This document shows, piece by piece, positions 1 to 5,843 of a DNA stretch of 10,308 bases. The stretch's first letter is position 1. The number at the start of each line of letters is the position of its first letter. The position numbers and the translations under genes are program-made. Under the pieces are notes generated by a model, which was not told the origin of the DNA, ran no database searches, and saw only the letters and a program-made list of their open reading frames with translations. This stretch comes from Tethybacter castelli. GTDB taxonomy: Bacteria > Pseudomonadota > Gammaproteobacteria > Tethybacterales > Tethybacteraceae. The DNA is taken from positions 1 to 10,308 of the forward strand of contig JAZHEJ010000019.1 in the NCBI GenBank assembly GCA_036679665.1, read 5' to 3'.

Positions 1-447
1 AGCGGAATGTCGTTGGAAGGCAAAGCCCGTTATCTGCTCGCGCATCGGGAGTCGTCGAAGCGCGAGTGGAGCGTGGGTATGGTGCTAAGCTACGACATCG
101 GTACCAAAGAGCGCGGTTTGGCCTTTAGCTTGGAACCGTCCTACGGCGGCGGGGCGTCGCAAAGCCGCAGCATCTGGTTGGACAAATTCACGGTCAGCGA
201 TCAAGAACGGCGGATGCGTCTGCGGGCGACGTTGGGCTACGGCATGGGCGTGCTGGGAGGCGCCGCGGTGATGACACCGTACGGCAGCTACGAACTAAGC
301 GACAGCGACACGCGGAAACTGCGCGAAGGTTTGTTGTTCGCGTGGCCGGCGCACAAGACGAGCTTGGATTTATATTTGGAGCAAAGCTTGCGCGACGAAG
401 AGCGCAACGAGAACTCGGTGAACATCAAGTTTGCGCTCGACTTTTGA
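1..447 (+). CDS. C-terminal part of an outer-membrane beta-barrel (autotransporter-like) protein, 5' end outside window
   Basis: The frame is open from the first base, so the N-terminus lies upstream; the first ATG, at 7, is probably internal. The visible ~148 residues alternate polar and hydrophobic residues in short strand-like segments. Examples are a segment with GMGVLGGAAVMTPYGSYEL and one with SLDLYLEQSLRDEE. The protein ends in a strand with a terminal Phe (IKFALDF), the usual C-terminal beta-signal for BAM-dependent insertion. The pattern resembles the last strands of autotransporter-type barrels, in which a 'TPYGSY' strand is followed by a basic turn and a final strand ending in F. 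This is family-level recognition only; the passenger or other N-terminal domains are not visible. Just after the stop is a small GC hairpin (452-465) without a T-tract. Confidence is good for a barrel C-terminus and low for any specific function. Confidence 0.65.
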   Translation, partial: SGMSLEGKARYLLAHRESSKREWSVGMVLSYDIGTKERGLAFSLEPSYGGGASQSRSIWLDKFTVSDQERRMRLRATLGYGMGVLGGAAVMTPYGSYELSDSDTRKLREGLLFAWPAHKTSLDLYLEQSLRDEERNENSVNIKFALDF

Positions 448-496
448 TCTTGCCGGCGTACCGGCGTCCACAACCAACAAACTTGCAATCGCCGCC

Positions 497-1939
497 ATGG
501 AGCAATCGGATATCCTAAATCAATTGCTCGGGCAAGAACATCTTAGCCCGCGCCAAGTTGAGGACTGTCTGGATAAGATAATTACCGGTAAATGGACCGA
601 AGTGCAAATCGCGGGGTTTCTTATCGCGTTACGAACCAAAGGAGAACAGCCTGCGGAGCTTGCCGCCGGAGCTAAATTCCTGCAACGACATTGCGTTCCG
701 GTGGCAACGGCGGATCCGGCGCAGCTGCTAGATACAGCTGGAACCGGTGGCGACAACCAAGGCACGTTCAACATTTCCACCGCGGCGGCTTTTGTTGCCG
801 CCGCCACCGGCGTTTCGGTGGCCAAGCACGGTAATCGTGCCCAGTCGGGGATTTGTGGCAGTGCCGATTTGCTCGCCGCGCTAGGCTGCAGGCTAGATAT
901 GTCCCCTGAGCGCATATCAGCATGTCTTGCCCAGACTGGAATTTGTTTCATATTTGCCCAAGCTCACCATCCCTCGCTCAAAGCGGTGGCATCGGTGCGC
1001 AAACAACTTAAAGTGCGCACTTTGTTTAATCTGCTTGGGCCGCTGATCAATCCGGCCGGCGCTCAACTTCGCCTAGTGGGGGTATTTGCCGACGAATGGG
1101 TTTTGCCATACGCGCAAGCCTGTCAGATTATCGGCATGCGCCGCGCGCTGATAGTGCATGCCGGCGGTCTNNNNNNNNNNATGTTCAATCAGGCAATTGA
1201 CAACGAAGATTGTCCGGCTCGCGACTCGGTGGTGCTTAATGCTGCCGCTGCGGTTTTTGCCGCAGGCAAAGTGGCAGGACTGGAACGAGCGGTGGAAGTT
1301 GTGCGGGCTACCTTGGCAGCTGGCAAGGCTCGCGCCAAACTCGACGAGTTTTCCTTAGTAGGTAAATCACACTATGCGCTACTTGATGAATCAGGCGAAA
1401 TAACCGAACACGAAGTATCCGCAGCGCAACTGGGTGTGCCATGTTATCCAATAAAACAGCTACAGGTTGCCGACCAGGCTGAGGCGCTGTCGATGTTCAA
1501 TCAGGCAATTGACAACGAAGATTGTCCGGCTCGCGACTCGGTGGTGCTTAATGCTGCCGCTGCGGTTTTTGCCGCAGGCAAAGTGGCAGGACTGGAACGA
1601 GCGGTGGAAGTTGTGCGGGCTACCTTGGCAGCTGGCAAGGCTCGCGCCAAACTCGACGAGTTTTCCTTAGTAGGTAAATCACACTATGCGCTACTTGATG
1701 AATCAGGCGAAATAACCGAACACGAAGTATCCGCAGCGCAACTGGGTGTGCCATGTTATCCAATAAAACAGCTACAGGTTGCCGACCAGGCTGAGGCGCT
1801 GTCGATGTTCAATCAGGCAATTGACAACGAAGATTGTCCGGCTCGCGACTCGGTGGTGCTTAATGCTGCCGCTGCGGTTTTGGCAGCTGGCAAGGCTCGC
1901 GCCAAACTCGACGAGTTTATCGAGTTTAATTCGTTTTGA
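497..1939 (+). CDS. trpD: Anthranilate phosphoribosyltransferase, interrupted by a gap and an internal tandem repeat
   Basis: TrpD transfers phosphoribose from PRPP to anthranilate, the second step of tryptophan synthesis in the cytoplasm. Counting from ATG 497, GTGGD is at residues 82-86, NIST at 92-95, KHGNR at 110-114, GSADLLAALG at 121-130 and FNLLGPLINP at 177-186. ATG 497 is chosen because the family starts close to this helical domain; the ATG at 431 would overlap the upstream gene. No clear ribosome-binding site is visible. At residue 224 (HAGG) a 10-N gap starts, exactly where the metal-binding LDEFS segment is expected. The C-terminal 104-residue unit then appears about 2.7 times. 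Collapsing it to one copy gives about 338 residues, the normal family length, ending AKLDEFIEFNSF. The enzyme assignment is firm; the repeated C-terminus is probably not real. The usual Lys/Arg in the loop after KHGNR is Ile here (SGICGSAD). No other trp gene is visible. Confidence 0.93.
   Translation: MEQSDILNQLLGQEHLSPRQVEDCLDKIITGKWTEVQIAGFLIALRTKGEQPAELAAGAKFLQRHCVPVATADPAQLLDTAGTGGDNQGTFNISTAAAFVAAATGVSVAKHGNRAQSGICGSADLLAALGCRLDMSPERISACLAQTGICFIFAQAHHPSLKAVASVRKQLKVRTLFNLLGPLINPAGAQLRLVGVFADEWVLPYAQACQIIGMRRALIVHAGGXXXXMFNQAIDNEDCPARDSVVLNAAAAVFAAGKVAGLERAVEVVRATLAAGKARAKLDEFSLVGKSHYALLDESGEITEHEVSAAQLGVPCYPIKQLQVADQAEALSMFNQAIDNEDCPARDSVVLNAAAAVFAAGKVAGLERAVEVVRATLAAGKARAKLDEFSLVGKSHYALLDESGEITEHEVSAAQLGVPCYPIKQLQVADQAEALSMFNQAIDNEDCPARDSVVLNAAAAVLAAGKARAKLDEFIEFNSF
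1171..1180. other. Assembly gap (10 N) inside trpD
   Basis: Ten N bases follow the codons for HAGG plus 'ct', the first two bases of the expected LDEF codons. Immediately downstream the sequence resumes 51 codons too late in the family order (at MFNQ). The segment that belongs here (LDEFSLVGKS onward) is found instead further down, inside the repeat. The stated gap size is therefore not the true distance. Confidence 0.95.
1181..1918 (+). repeat. 312-bp direct tandem repeat in the 3' half of trpD (two full copies plus a deleted third)
   Basis: Copy 1 is 1181-1492 and copy 2 is 1493-1804; I see no difference between them. Copy 3 starts at 1805, matches for exactly 77 nt to 1881, lacks 57 nt (19 codons, FAAGKVAGLERAVEVVRAT) and resumes through 1918. 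The unit is bounded by the 12-nt sequence ctcgacgagttt, which encodes LDEF both at the internal metal-binding site and near the natural C-terminus. Because LDEF is read in the same frame at both places, the repeat keeps the frame automatically. Copy 1 starts at the edge of the N gap. An assembly-graph loop, or a chimera formed at the 12-nt microhomology, explains this more simply than a real 480-residue TrpD. Confidence 0.9.
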
Positions 1940-1952
1940 TTTAATAACACGA

Positions 1953-1975
1953 TGTCGCATTTGCGACACTTTCTT
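1953..1975 (+). terminator. Possible Rho-independent terminator after trpD
   Basis: A perfect 7-bp inverted repeat (tgtcgca at 1953-1959, tgcgaca at 1962-1968) lies 13 nt after the trpD stop. It is followed by a pyrimidine-rich ctttcttct tract. The two-base loop would probably open to ATTT with a 6-bp stem. The stem is short and the T-tract imperfect, so it is only a moderate candidate. It could instead be an operator. Confidence 0.45.
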
Positions 1976-1994
1976 CTGGTATTGTGTCGTATAA

Positions 1995-2037
1995 AAATTA
2001 TCATAATATGAAAATAATTTTCATATTATGATAATTT
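1995..2037. promoter_or_regulatory. 43-nt AT-rich perfect inverted repeat upstream of glnK
   Basis: Arms 1995-2015 and 2017-2037 are exact reverse complements (21 bp) around a single central A at 2016. Each arm has only two G/C bases. The element ends 4 bp before a TATAAT hexamer and 67 bp before the glnK start, so it overlaps the expected -35 region. The arms contain ATTATC and GATAAT hexamers, which resemble half-sites of Fur-type iron boxes, but the match is not good enough to name a regulator. It could be an operator for a dimeric repressor or activator, or a cruciform-forming or terminator-like element. The symmetry is seen directly; the function is inferred from position. Confidence 0.6.
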
Positions 2038-2047
2038 GAGGTATAAT
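2018..2047 (+). promoter_or_regulatory. Candidate sigma-70 promoter for glnK-amtB
   Basis: TATAAT at 2042-2047 is a perfect -10 hexamer. An 18-bp spacer separates it from TTTTCA at 2018-2023, which matches the -35 consensus at four of six positions. The -35 lies in the right arm of the inverted repeat, so a protein bound there could block or reposition polymerase. I found no convincing sigma-54 (-24 GG / -12 GC) element, the type of promoter often used for glnK-amtB in proteobacteria. Confidence 0.5.
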
Positions 2048-2104
2048 GCACACTATGCAAATTCTTTTTCTCGCGCCGATTGGCCCACTAACCAGGAAAA
2101 AATA

Positions 2105-2446
2105 ATGAAAATGATTGTAGCGATAATCCAGCCTTACAAGCTTGACGACGTGCGTGAGGCGATTACCAAGCTTGGGGTAAGTGGCATGACAGTAACCGAA
2201 GTAAAGGGCATGGGGCGCCAAAAAGGACTTACCGAACGTTACCGAGGCACCGAAATTTTGTTTAACTTCCGTTCCAAGCTGAAGATGGAAGTAGCGGTGT
2301 CTGACGACATGCTTGATAAGTGCTTTGATGCGATTATGACCGCGGCGCGTACCGGCAAGGTCGGAGACGGCAAGATATTTGTTTATGACCTGCAACGCGC
2401 GGTGCGGATTCGCACCGGCGAAGCTGACGAAGCGATCAATAACTAG
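2105..2446 (+). CDS. glnK: PII nitrogen-regulatory protein, GlnK type, lacking Tyr51
   Basis: PII proteins are small cytoplasmic trimers that sense ATP/ADP and 2-oxoglutarate and control ammonium transport and nitrogen regulation. The product is 113 residues, full length, and aligns with E. coli GlnB/GlnK without gaps: IIQPYKLDDVREAI at 7-20, TEVKGMGRQKG at 31-41, TGKVGDGKIF at 83-92 with Lys90, and RIRTGEADEA at 101-110. The QRAVRIRTGEADEA end and the adjacent amtB favour glnK over glnB. ATG 2105 is chosen because AGGA at 2094-2097 lies 7 nt upstream and the family starts MKxI. The T-loop reads RYRGTEILFNF: Tyr46, Arg47 and Glu50 are present, but residue 51, the uridylylation site, is Ile (codon 2255-2257). 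Arg47, which in E. coli GlnK enters the AmtB pore, is kept. Probably co-transcribed with amtB, 12 nt downstream. Confidence 0.96.
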   Translation: MKMIVAIIQPYKLDDVREAITKLGVSGMTVTEVKGMGRQKGLTERYRGTEILFNFRSKLKMEVAVSDDMLDKCFDAIMTAARTGKVGDGKIFVYDLQRAVRIRTGEADEAINN

Positions 2447-2458
2447 GAATATACTCTG

Positions 2459-3743
2459 ATGGAACAAACTTTAATCGAATTTAGCTACGCGTTGGACACG
2501 TTTTACATTTTGGTCTGCGGGGCGCTAGTGATGTGGATGGCGGCGGGTTTTTCAATGCTAGAAGCCGGTCTGATCAGAGTCAAAAACACCACTGAAATTC
2601 TGACTAAGAATCTGGGCTTGTATGCGATAGCTTGCACGGCATATATGGTTTGCGGTTACGCGATCATGTATGACGGTGGAATGTTCCTGCAGGGAATAGG
2701 CGCAACCGGCGCCGAGCTTGACGAGCCGCCTTCGTTTGCCCCGTCGGCGGACTTTTTCTTTCAGGTCGTGTTTGTCGCGACTTGTATGTCCATCGTATCC
2801 GGCTCGGTGGCTGAGCGGATCAAATTGTGGTCGTTTTTACTGTTCGCGTTAATTATGACCGCGGTGATTTATCCGCTAGAAGGCTCTTGGACTTGGGGTG
2901 GACAGGATGTGTTCGGACTGTACAACCTGGGCGAGTTGGGTTTTTCCGATTTCGCCGGATCGGGCATTGTGCACATGGCCGGCGCTGCCGCGGCTTTATC
3001 CGGAGTGTTGTTACTAGGTCCGCGCATCGGCAAGTACGATGAAAAAGGCCGTCCTCGCGCGATACCCGGCGCCAATTTGCCGCTGGCCACTTTGGGAACG
3101 TTTATTCTTTGGTTCGGGTGGTTCGGATTCAATGGCGGTTCGGTACTGGCAACTTCGGACATCGCCAACGCCAACTCGGTGGCGGTGGTGTTTATGAACA
3201 CTAACGCCGGCGCNNNNNNNNNNNNNNNNNNNNNNNNNNNNNNNNNNNNNNNNNNNNNNNNNNNNNNNNNNNNNNNNNNNNNNNNNNNNNNNNNNNNNNN
3301 NNNNNNNNNNNNNGGTTCGGTACTGGCAACTTCGGACATCGCCAACGCCAACTCGGTGGCGGTGGTGTTTATGAACACTAACGCCGGCGCCGTTGCTTGC
3401 CAGCTTGTTCGGTGTGATCGGTGGCGTGACGGTGGTGCTGTCGATTTTGTTTCTTGATCGCGTTAAGATTGATGATCCGGTCGGCGCAATTTCCGTCCAT
3501 GGAGTGTGCGGATTGCTAGGTTTATTGCTGGTGCCGATTACCAATGGCGAGGTAACCTTGCTAGGGCAGATCGTCGGTGCGGTGACGATCTTTGCATGGG
3601 TGTTTATCGCAAGTTCGGCAGCCTGGTTGGCGATAAAGAAGATCATGGGGATTCGAGTTTCAGCCGATGAGGAATTTTTTGGCAGCGATATTAGTGAATG
3701 CGGCATGGAGGCTTATCCGGAATTCGCGCGCCCCGAAGAGTAA
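2459..3743 (+). CDS. amtB: Ammonium transporter, split by a gap and apparent frame change
   Basis: This is an inner-membrane trimeric ammonium channel/transporter of the Amt/Rh family. The first 251 residues (2459-3213) include the TM1 region (ALVMWMAAGFSMLEAGLIR), FFFQVVFVATCMSIVSGSVAER, and Asp164 and His172 in DFAGSGIVHMAG, which correspond to E. coli Asp160 and His168. GANLPLATLGTFILWFGWFGFNGGS follows. A 100-N gap comes next, then a 77-bp copy of the preceding sequence. The rest, from about 3390 to 3743, is in another frame: LFLDRVKIDDPVGAISVHGVCG with the second pore His (codon 3498-3500), and a C-tail with ADEEFFGSDISECGMEAYPEF, the typical GlnK-contacting tail. About 40-45 residues expected between the halves are missing; with them the protein would be about 410 residues, normal for the family. 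The frame change is thus probably artificial. No cleavable signal peptide is evident. Forms an operon with glnK. Confidence 0.92.
3137..3390 (+). repeat. 77-bp exact direct repeat flanking the amtB gap
   Basis: Bases 3137-3213 and 3314-3390 are the same 77 nt, one copy on each side of the N run. The second copy continues into the 3' part of amtB in the wrong frame. The missing transmembrane segment should lie between the first copy and the 3' part. The duplicate length equals those found in trpD and at the window end, which points to overlapping contig ends rather than a biological repeat. Confidence 0.9.
3214..3313. other. Assembly gap (100 N) inside amtB
   Basis: Exactly 100 N, a conventional placeholder for a gap of unknown length. 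By comparison with the family, roughly 120-135 nt of amtB are unsequenced here. Confidence 0.97.
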
Positions 3744-3848
3744 TTGCCCGTTTAGCCTTCGCGTCGCACCGCGCGTAAGTAGCGGCGCAATAGCAGAAAA
3801 AAATACCTGGGGTTACCAATTGCGTCAAAGTACCAACGTCGGTGGAAT

Positions 3849-3968
3849 GTGAAAGGGGTCAGTGGTGAACCGAAAACTTTGTTGTCGCTGACTATTATTA
3901 TTGTTGTTGCCTGTAATATTTCTGAGTCCAAAAACAGGTTCAACTTTGGTGGCCAAGCTACGACTTAA
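3849..3968 (+). CDS. Possible very small lipoprotein (39 codons), weak candidate
   Basis: A GTG-started frame in the amtB-PP2C intergenic region encodes a short basic N-terminus and a hydrophobic run (LLSLTIIIVVAC) whose end, VVAC, fits a lipobox. About 18 polar residues and a TAA at 3966-3968 follow. This layout is what a tiny lipoprotein would look like. Against it: GTG start, no well-spaced ribosome-binding site (GGTGGA lies only 2 nt upstream), and a low-complexity attattattgttgttg stretch that yields Ile/Val codons by chance. I do not recognise a family; the sequence after the Cys does not resemble entericidin. Confidence 0.2.
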   Translation: MKGVSGEPKTLLSLTIIIVVACNISESKNRFNFGGQATT

Positions 3969-3995
3969 AATTGCCACCATGATCGCTAAAGTTCA

Positions 3996-4706
3996 ATGTT
4001 AGAAGTCTGCGGTCATATCTCCCAAGGCTTGGCAAGAAAAAATTGCGAAGATGCTTTTGCGATCAATGACAAGGTAGTCCCCGGGCAGCAATCTTATTCG
4101 GCCAAGAAAAGTTTTGTCGATGATAAAAGCCCGCTGTTGGTTTGCGTTGCCGACGGGCTAGGCGGACATCCCAAAGGAGAAGTCGCCAGCAAATATGCAT
4201 TGCAAAAACTGTGGGATATTTGCGCAAAGCCGCAAGAAACGTTTGCGTTGAAACTTGCGCTTATCGAAGTTCATCGCGCCACCAACCGGCTTGCCAACCA
4301 AGATGCCGGACCGCTTTTGCTAGGTACAACCATCGTCGGAGCATTGTTGCATAACGGGAAGGCCACGGTGTTTAATGTCGGCGACAGCCGCGCATATCAT
4401 CTGAGCAAGCCGGATATAGCGCAGGTGTCGGTCGCCGACAGCGGCTTCGCCGGTGCGATAACTCAAGTTATCGGCGGTGGAAATCCGGATCCGGATCCAC
4501 ATTTGGTGGACGTGGATTTAAAAGAGGACGAAATGCTGATCTTGGTTTCTGACGGGGTAAGCGGTGCACTTGGTACCGACGAAATTGCGGAAATTGCATT
4601 ATCCAGTACCGCCAATAATGCGCAACAACTTTGTACCGCCGCCAAAGAAGCTGAGAGCGGAGATGACACGACGGCCATTGTCGTTGCAAAATCAACGGCA
4701 AAATAA
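3996..4706 (+). CDS. PP2C-family serine/threonine protein phosphatase, compact form
   Basis: This is a cytosolic metal-dependent phosphatase that removes phosphate from Ser/Thr, usually as partner of a Hanks-type kinase. Motifs over 236 residues: GLARKNCEDAF (Glu18, Asp19), VADGLGGHPKGEVAS with Asp53, GTTIVGALL, FNVGDSRAYHL at 126-136, AITQVIGG at 154-161, LILVSDGVSG with Asp186, and GDDTTAIVV with Asp223/Asp224. The metal-binding aspartates are all present. Between the SRAYHL strand and AITQVIGG there are only about 17 residues, so the flap subdomain found in PstP/Stp-type enzymes is essentially absent. This resembles the short PppA-like phosphatases. No kinase gene or type VI secretion gene is in view, so its partner is unknown. 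ATG 3996 is the only usable start: an in-frame stop lies at 3987-3989. No clear ribosome-binding site. Confidence 0.9.
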   Translation: MLEVCGHISQGLARKNCEDAFAINDKVVPGQQSYSAKKSFVDDKSPLLVCVADGLGGHPKGEVASKYALQKLWDICAKPQETFALKLALIEVHRATNRLANQDAGPLLLGTTIVGALLHNGKATVFNVGDSRAYHLSKPDIAQVSVADSGFAGAITQVIGGGNPDPDPHLVDVDLKEDEMLILVSDGVSGALGTDEIAEIALSSTANNAQQLCTAAKEAESGDDTTAIVVAKSTAK

Positions 4707-4761
4707 CAAAGATGCAAACGGAAGCGCTAGAGCAACTTTTGGGGCGCTCAGCAAAGTTCAT

Positions 4762-4787
4762 CAGCCAGGATTTTTAAAACCAGGCTG
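4762..4787 (+). terminator. Imperfect hairpin after the PP2C gene, weak terminator candidate
   Basis: cagccagg (4762-4769) and ccaggctg (4780-4787) pair with one A-A mismatch around a 10-nt A/T loop. No T-tract follows directly; a ctttttgtttt tract begins about 18 nt later. The hairpin lies in the 190-bp spacer before tadA, in which I see no other convincing feature. Confidence 0.22.
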
Positions 4788-4896
4788 TGATACTTCAATA
4801 GCAACTTTTTGTTTTAAAAAACGATCAGTGCAACGTGCGTGGCAGGAGGTGAACTGAGGTAGTGGTGGGGGAAAATATCACCTGTAATGATCGAAC

Positions 4897-5373
4897 ATGG
4901 CTAATAGCGTGCCGGCAACCGAGATGGAACCAACCAAGCGCATGCGCCAAGCGCTCCATCAAGCTAAGTTGGCGCGCAAACTTGGTGAAGTTCCGGTCGG
5001 CGCGGTACTGTATGACAACTGGGGTAATCTGCTTGCGGTAGGTGGAAATCGTACGATTACCGATTTGGATCCGACCGGACACGCTGAAATTGTTTGCCTG
5101 CGCGAGGCTGCGAGTGTGGTTGGTAACTATCGGCTTACCGATTGTGCCATGTACGTGACCGTCGAGCCGTGCGCGATGTGTGCCGGGGCGATCATGCACG
5201 CGCGCTTGGGAATGTTGTACTACGGCGCGGCGGATCCCAAGACCGGCGCCTGCGGCAGCGTGATAAATTTGTTCGCGGACTCCAAGCTCAATCATCATAC
5301 CAAAGTTATCGGCAACGTGTCAGGTGATGAATGTGGCAAGTTGATGAGCGATTTTTTTCGCAATCGAAGATGA
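4897..5373 (+). CDS. tadA: tRNA-specific adenosine deaminase
   Basis: TadA deaminates the wobble adenosine A34 of tRNA-Arg(ACG) to inosine; it is an essential cytoplasmic zinc enzyme and works as a homodimer. The 158-residue product has the cytidine-deaminase-fold signature: HAEI with zinc ligand His62 and proton-shuttle Glu64, and PCAMC with Cys92 and Cys95, preceded by EVPVGAVLYD and followed by MHARLGMLYYGAADPKTGACGS. Length fits the family (150-170). ATG 4897 is the furthest start permitted by an in-frame stop at 4888-4890. The in-frame ATG at 4924 is an alternative that would remove nine residues and still leave the fold intact. Neither has a good ribosome-binding site. Its stop overlaps the next gene's start (ATGA), which suggests translational coupling. 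Confidence 0.95.
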   Translation: MANSVPATEMEPTKRMRQALHQAKLARKLGEVPVGAVLYDNWGNLLAVGGNRTITDLDPTGHAEIVCLREAASVVGNYRLTDCAMYVTVEPCAMCAGAIMHARLGMLYYGAADPKTGACGSVINLFADSKLNHHTKVIGNVSGDECGKLMSDFFRNRR

Positions 5374-5843
5374 AAAGCATTGTGGTTGATGTGGCTAGCC
5401 AGTGCCTTGACTATCTTGAACACGGCGTGGGCGTACGCAGCTATGCCGTTTCAACTTCACGCTACGGGTTGGGCGAAAAACGCGACAGTTTCAAAACCCC
5501 GCGCGGACGTCATGTGATACGCGCCAAAATTGGTATCGGTATGCCTGCCGGTAGCGTATTTAGCGGACGCCGGCCGACCGGTGAAACCGTAATGCCCAAC
5601 AGCCTGGCGGAAACCGACTCCGACCTTATCCTATCAAGAATTTTATGGCTGTCAGGTCTCGAATCAGGTAAAAATCGCGGCAGGGATGTTGATACGATGG
5701 CCAGATATATCTATATCCATGGCACTCCTTTCGAAAACTTGCTCGGCACCGCGGCTTCGTGCGGTTGCGTACGCATGGCTAGTACCGATGTCATCGAATT
5801 GTTTGATTTGGTTCCGGTCGGGACCAAGGTTGTGATCAGCTGA
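5370..5843 (+). CDS. L,D-transpeptidase (YkuD domain) without signal peptide
   Basis: YkuD-domain enzymes form 3-3 cross-links in peptidoglycan or attach proteins to it, through a catalytic cysteine. The 157-residue product carries TPRGRHVIRAKIG at 43-55, GRRPTGE at 66-72, YIHGTP with His117, and SCGCVRM at 130-136 with the likely nucleophile Cys133 and Arg135. The usual motif is S/T-H-G-C-x-R; here Cys131 replaces the His. There is no signal peptide or N-terminal membrane segment: the protein starts directly with MKSIVVDVASQ, as in a proteobacterial subfamily of short stand-alone YkuD proteins. How it reaches the periplasm is not visible. ATG 5370 is chosen because it overlaps the tadA stop as ATGA and matches the subfamily start; an upstream ATG at 5331 would lie inside tadA. 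The stop overlaps the sixA start (TGATG). Confidence 0.88.
   Translation: MKSIVVDVASQCLDYLEHGVGVRSYAVSTSRYGLGEKRDSFKTPRGRHVIRAKIGIGMPAGSVFSGRRPTGETVMPNSLAETDSDLILSRILWLSGLESGKNRGRDVDTMARYIYIHGTPFENLLGTAASCGCVRMASTDVIELFDLVPVGTKVVIS

Noticed and set aside
1181..1918. Tandem repeat as a genuine protein-repeat domain, CRISPR or satellite
   Set aside because: The copies are identical except for one clean deletion, the unit boundaries match a 12-nt microhomology, and one copy restores normal TrpD length.
1158..1994. Three alternative-frame ORFs in trpD with nearly identical peptides, suggesting a repeated small gene family
   Set aside because: They are the +1-frame shadow of the 312-bp repeat, whose main frame encodes the TrpD C-terminus.
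2060..2104. Sigma-54 promoter upstream of glnK (a TGGC is present at 2081)
   Set aside because: No GC dinucleotide at the required spacing for the -12 element, whereas a perfect TATAAT is present at 2042.
3890..3912. attattattgttgttg triplet tract as a microsatellite or phase-variable repeat
   Set aside because: Only three ATT and two GTT units; too short and imperfect for slippage-based switching.
4844..4852. Near-ideal ribosome-binding sequence aggaggtga followed by GTG at 4862/4865, suggesting an extra gene
   Set aside because: The frame opened by those GTG codons runs through tadA in another frame and has no recognisable product. It cannot serve tadA either, because of the in-frame stop at 4888-4890.
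4707..4896. SRP RNA gene, which is often found near tadA
   Set aside because: The conserved GGAAGCAGCC-type core is not present in the spacer.
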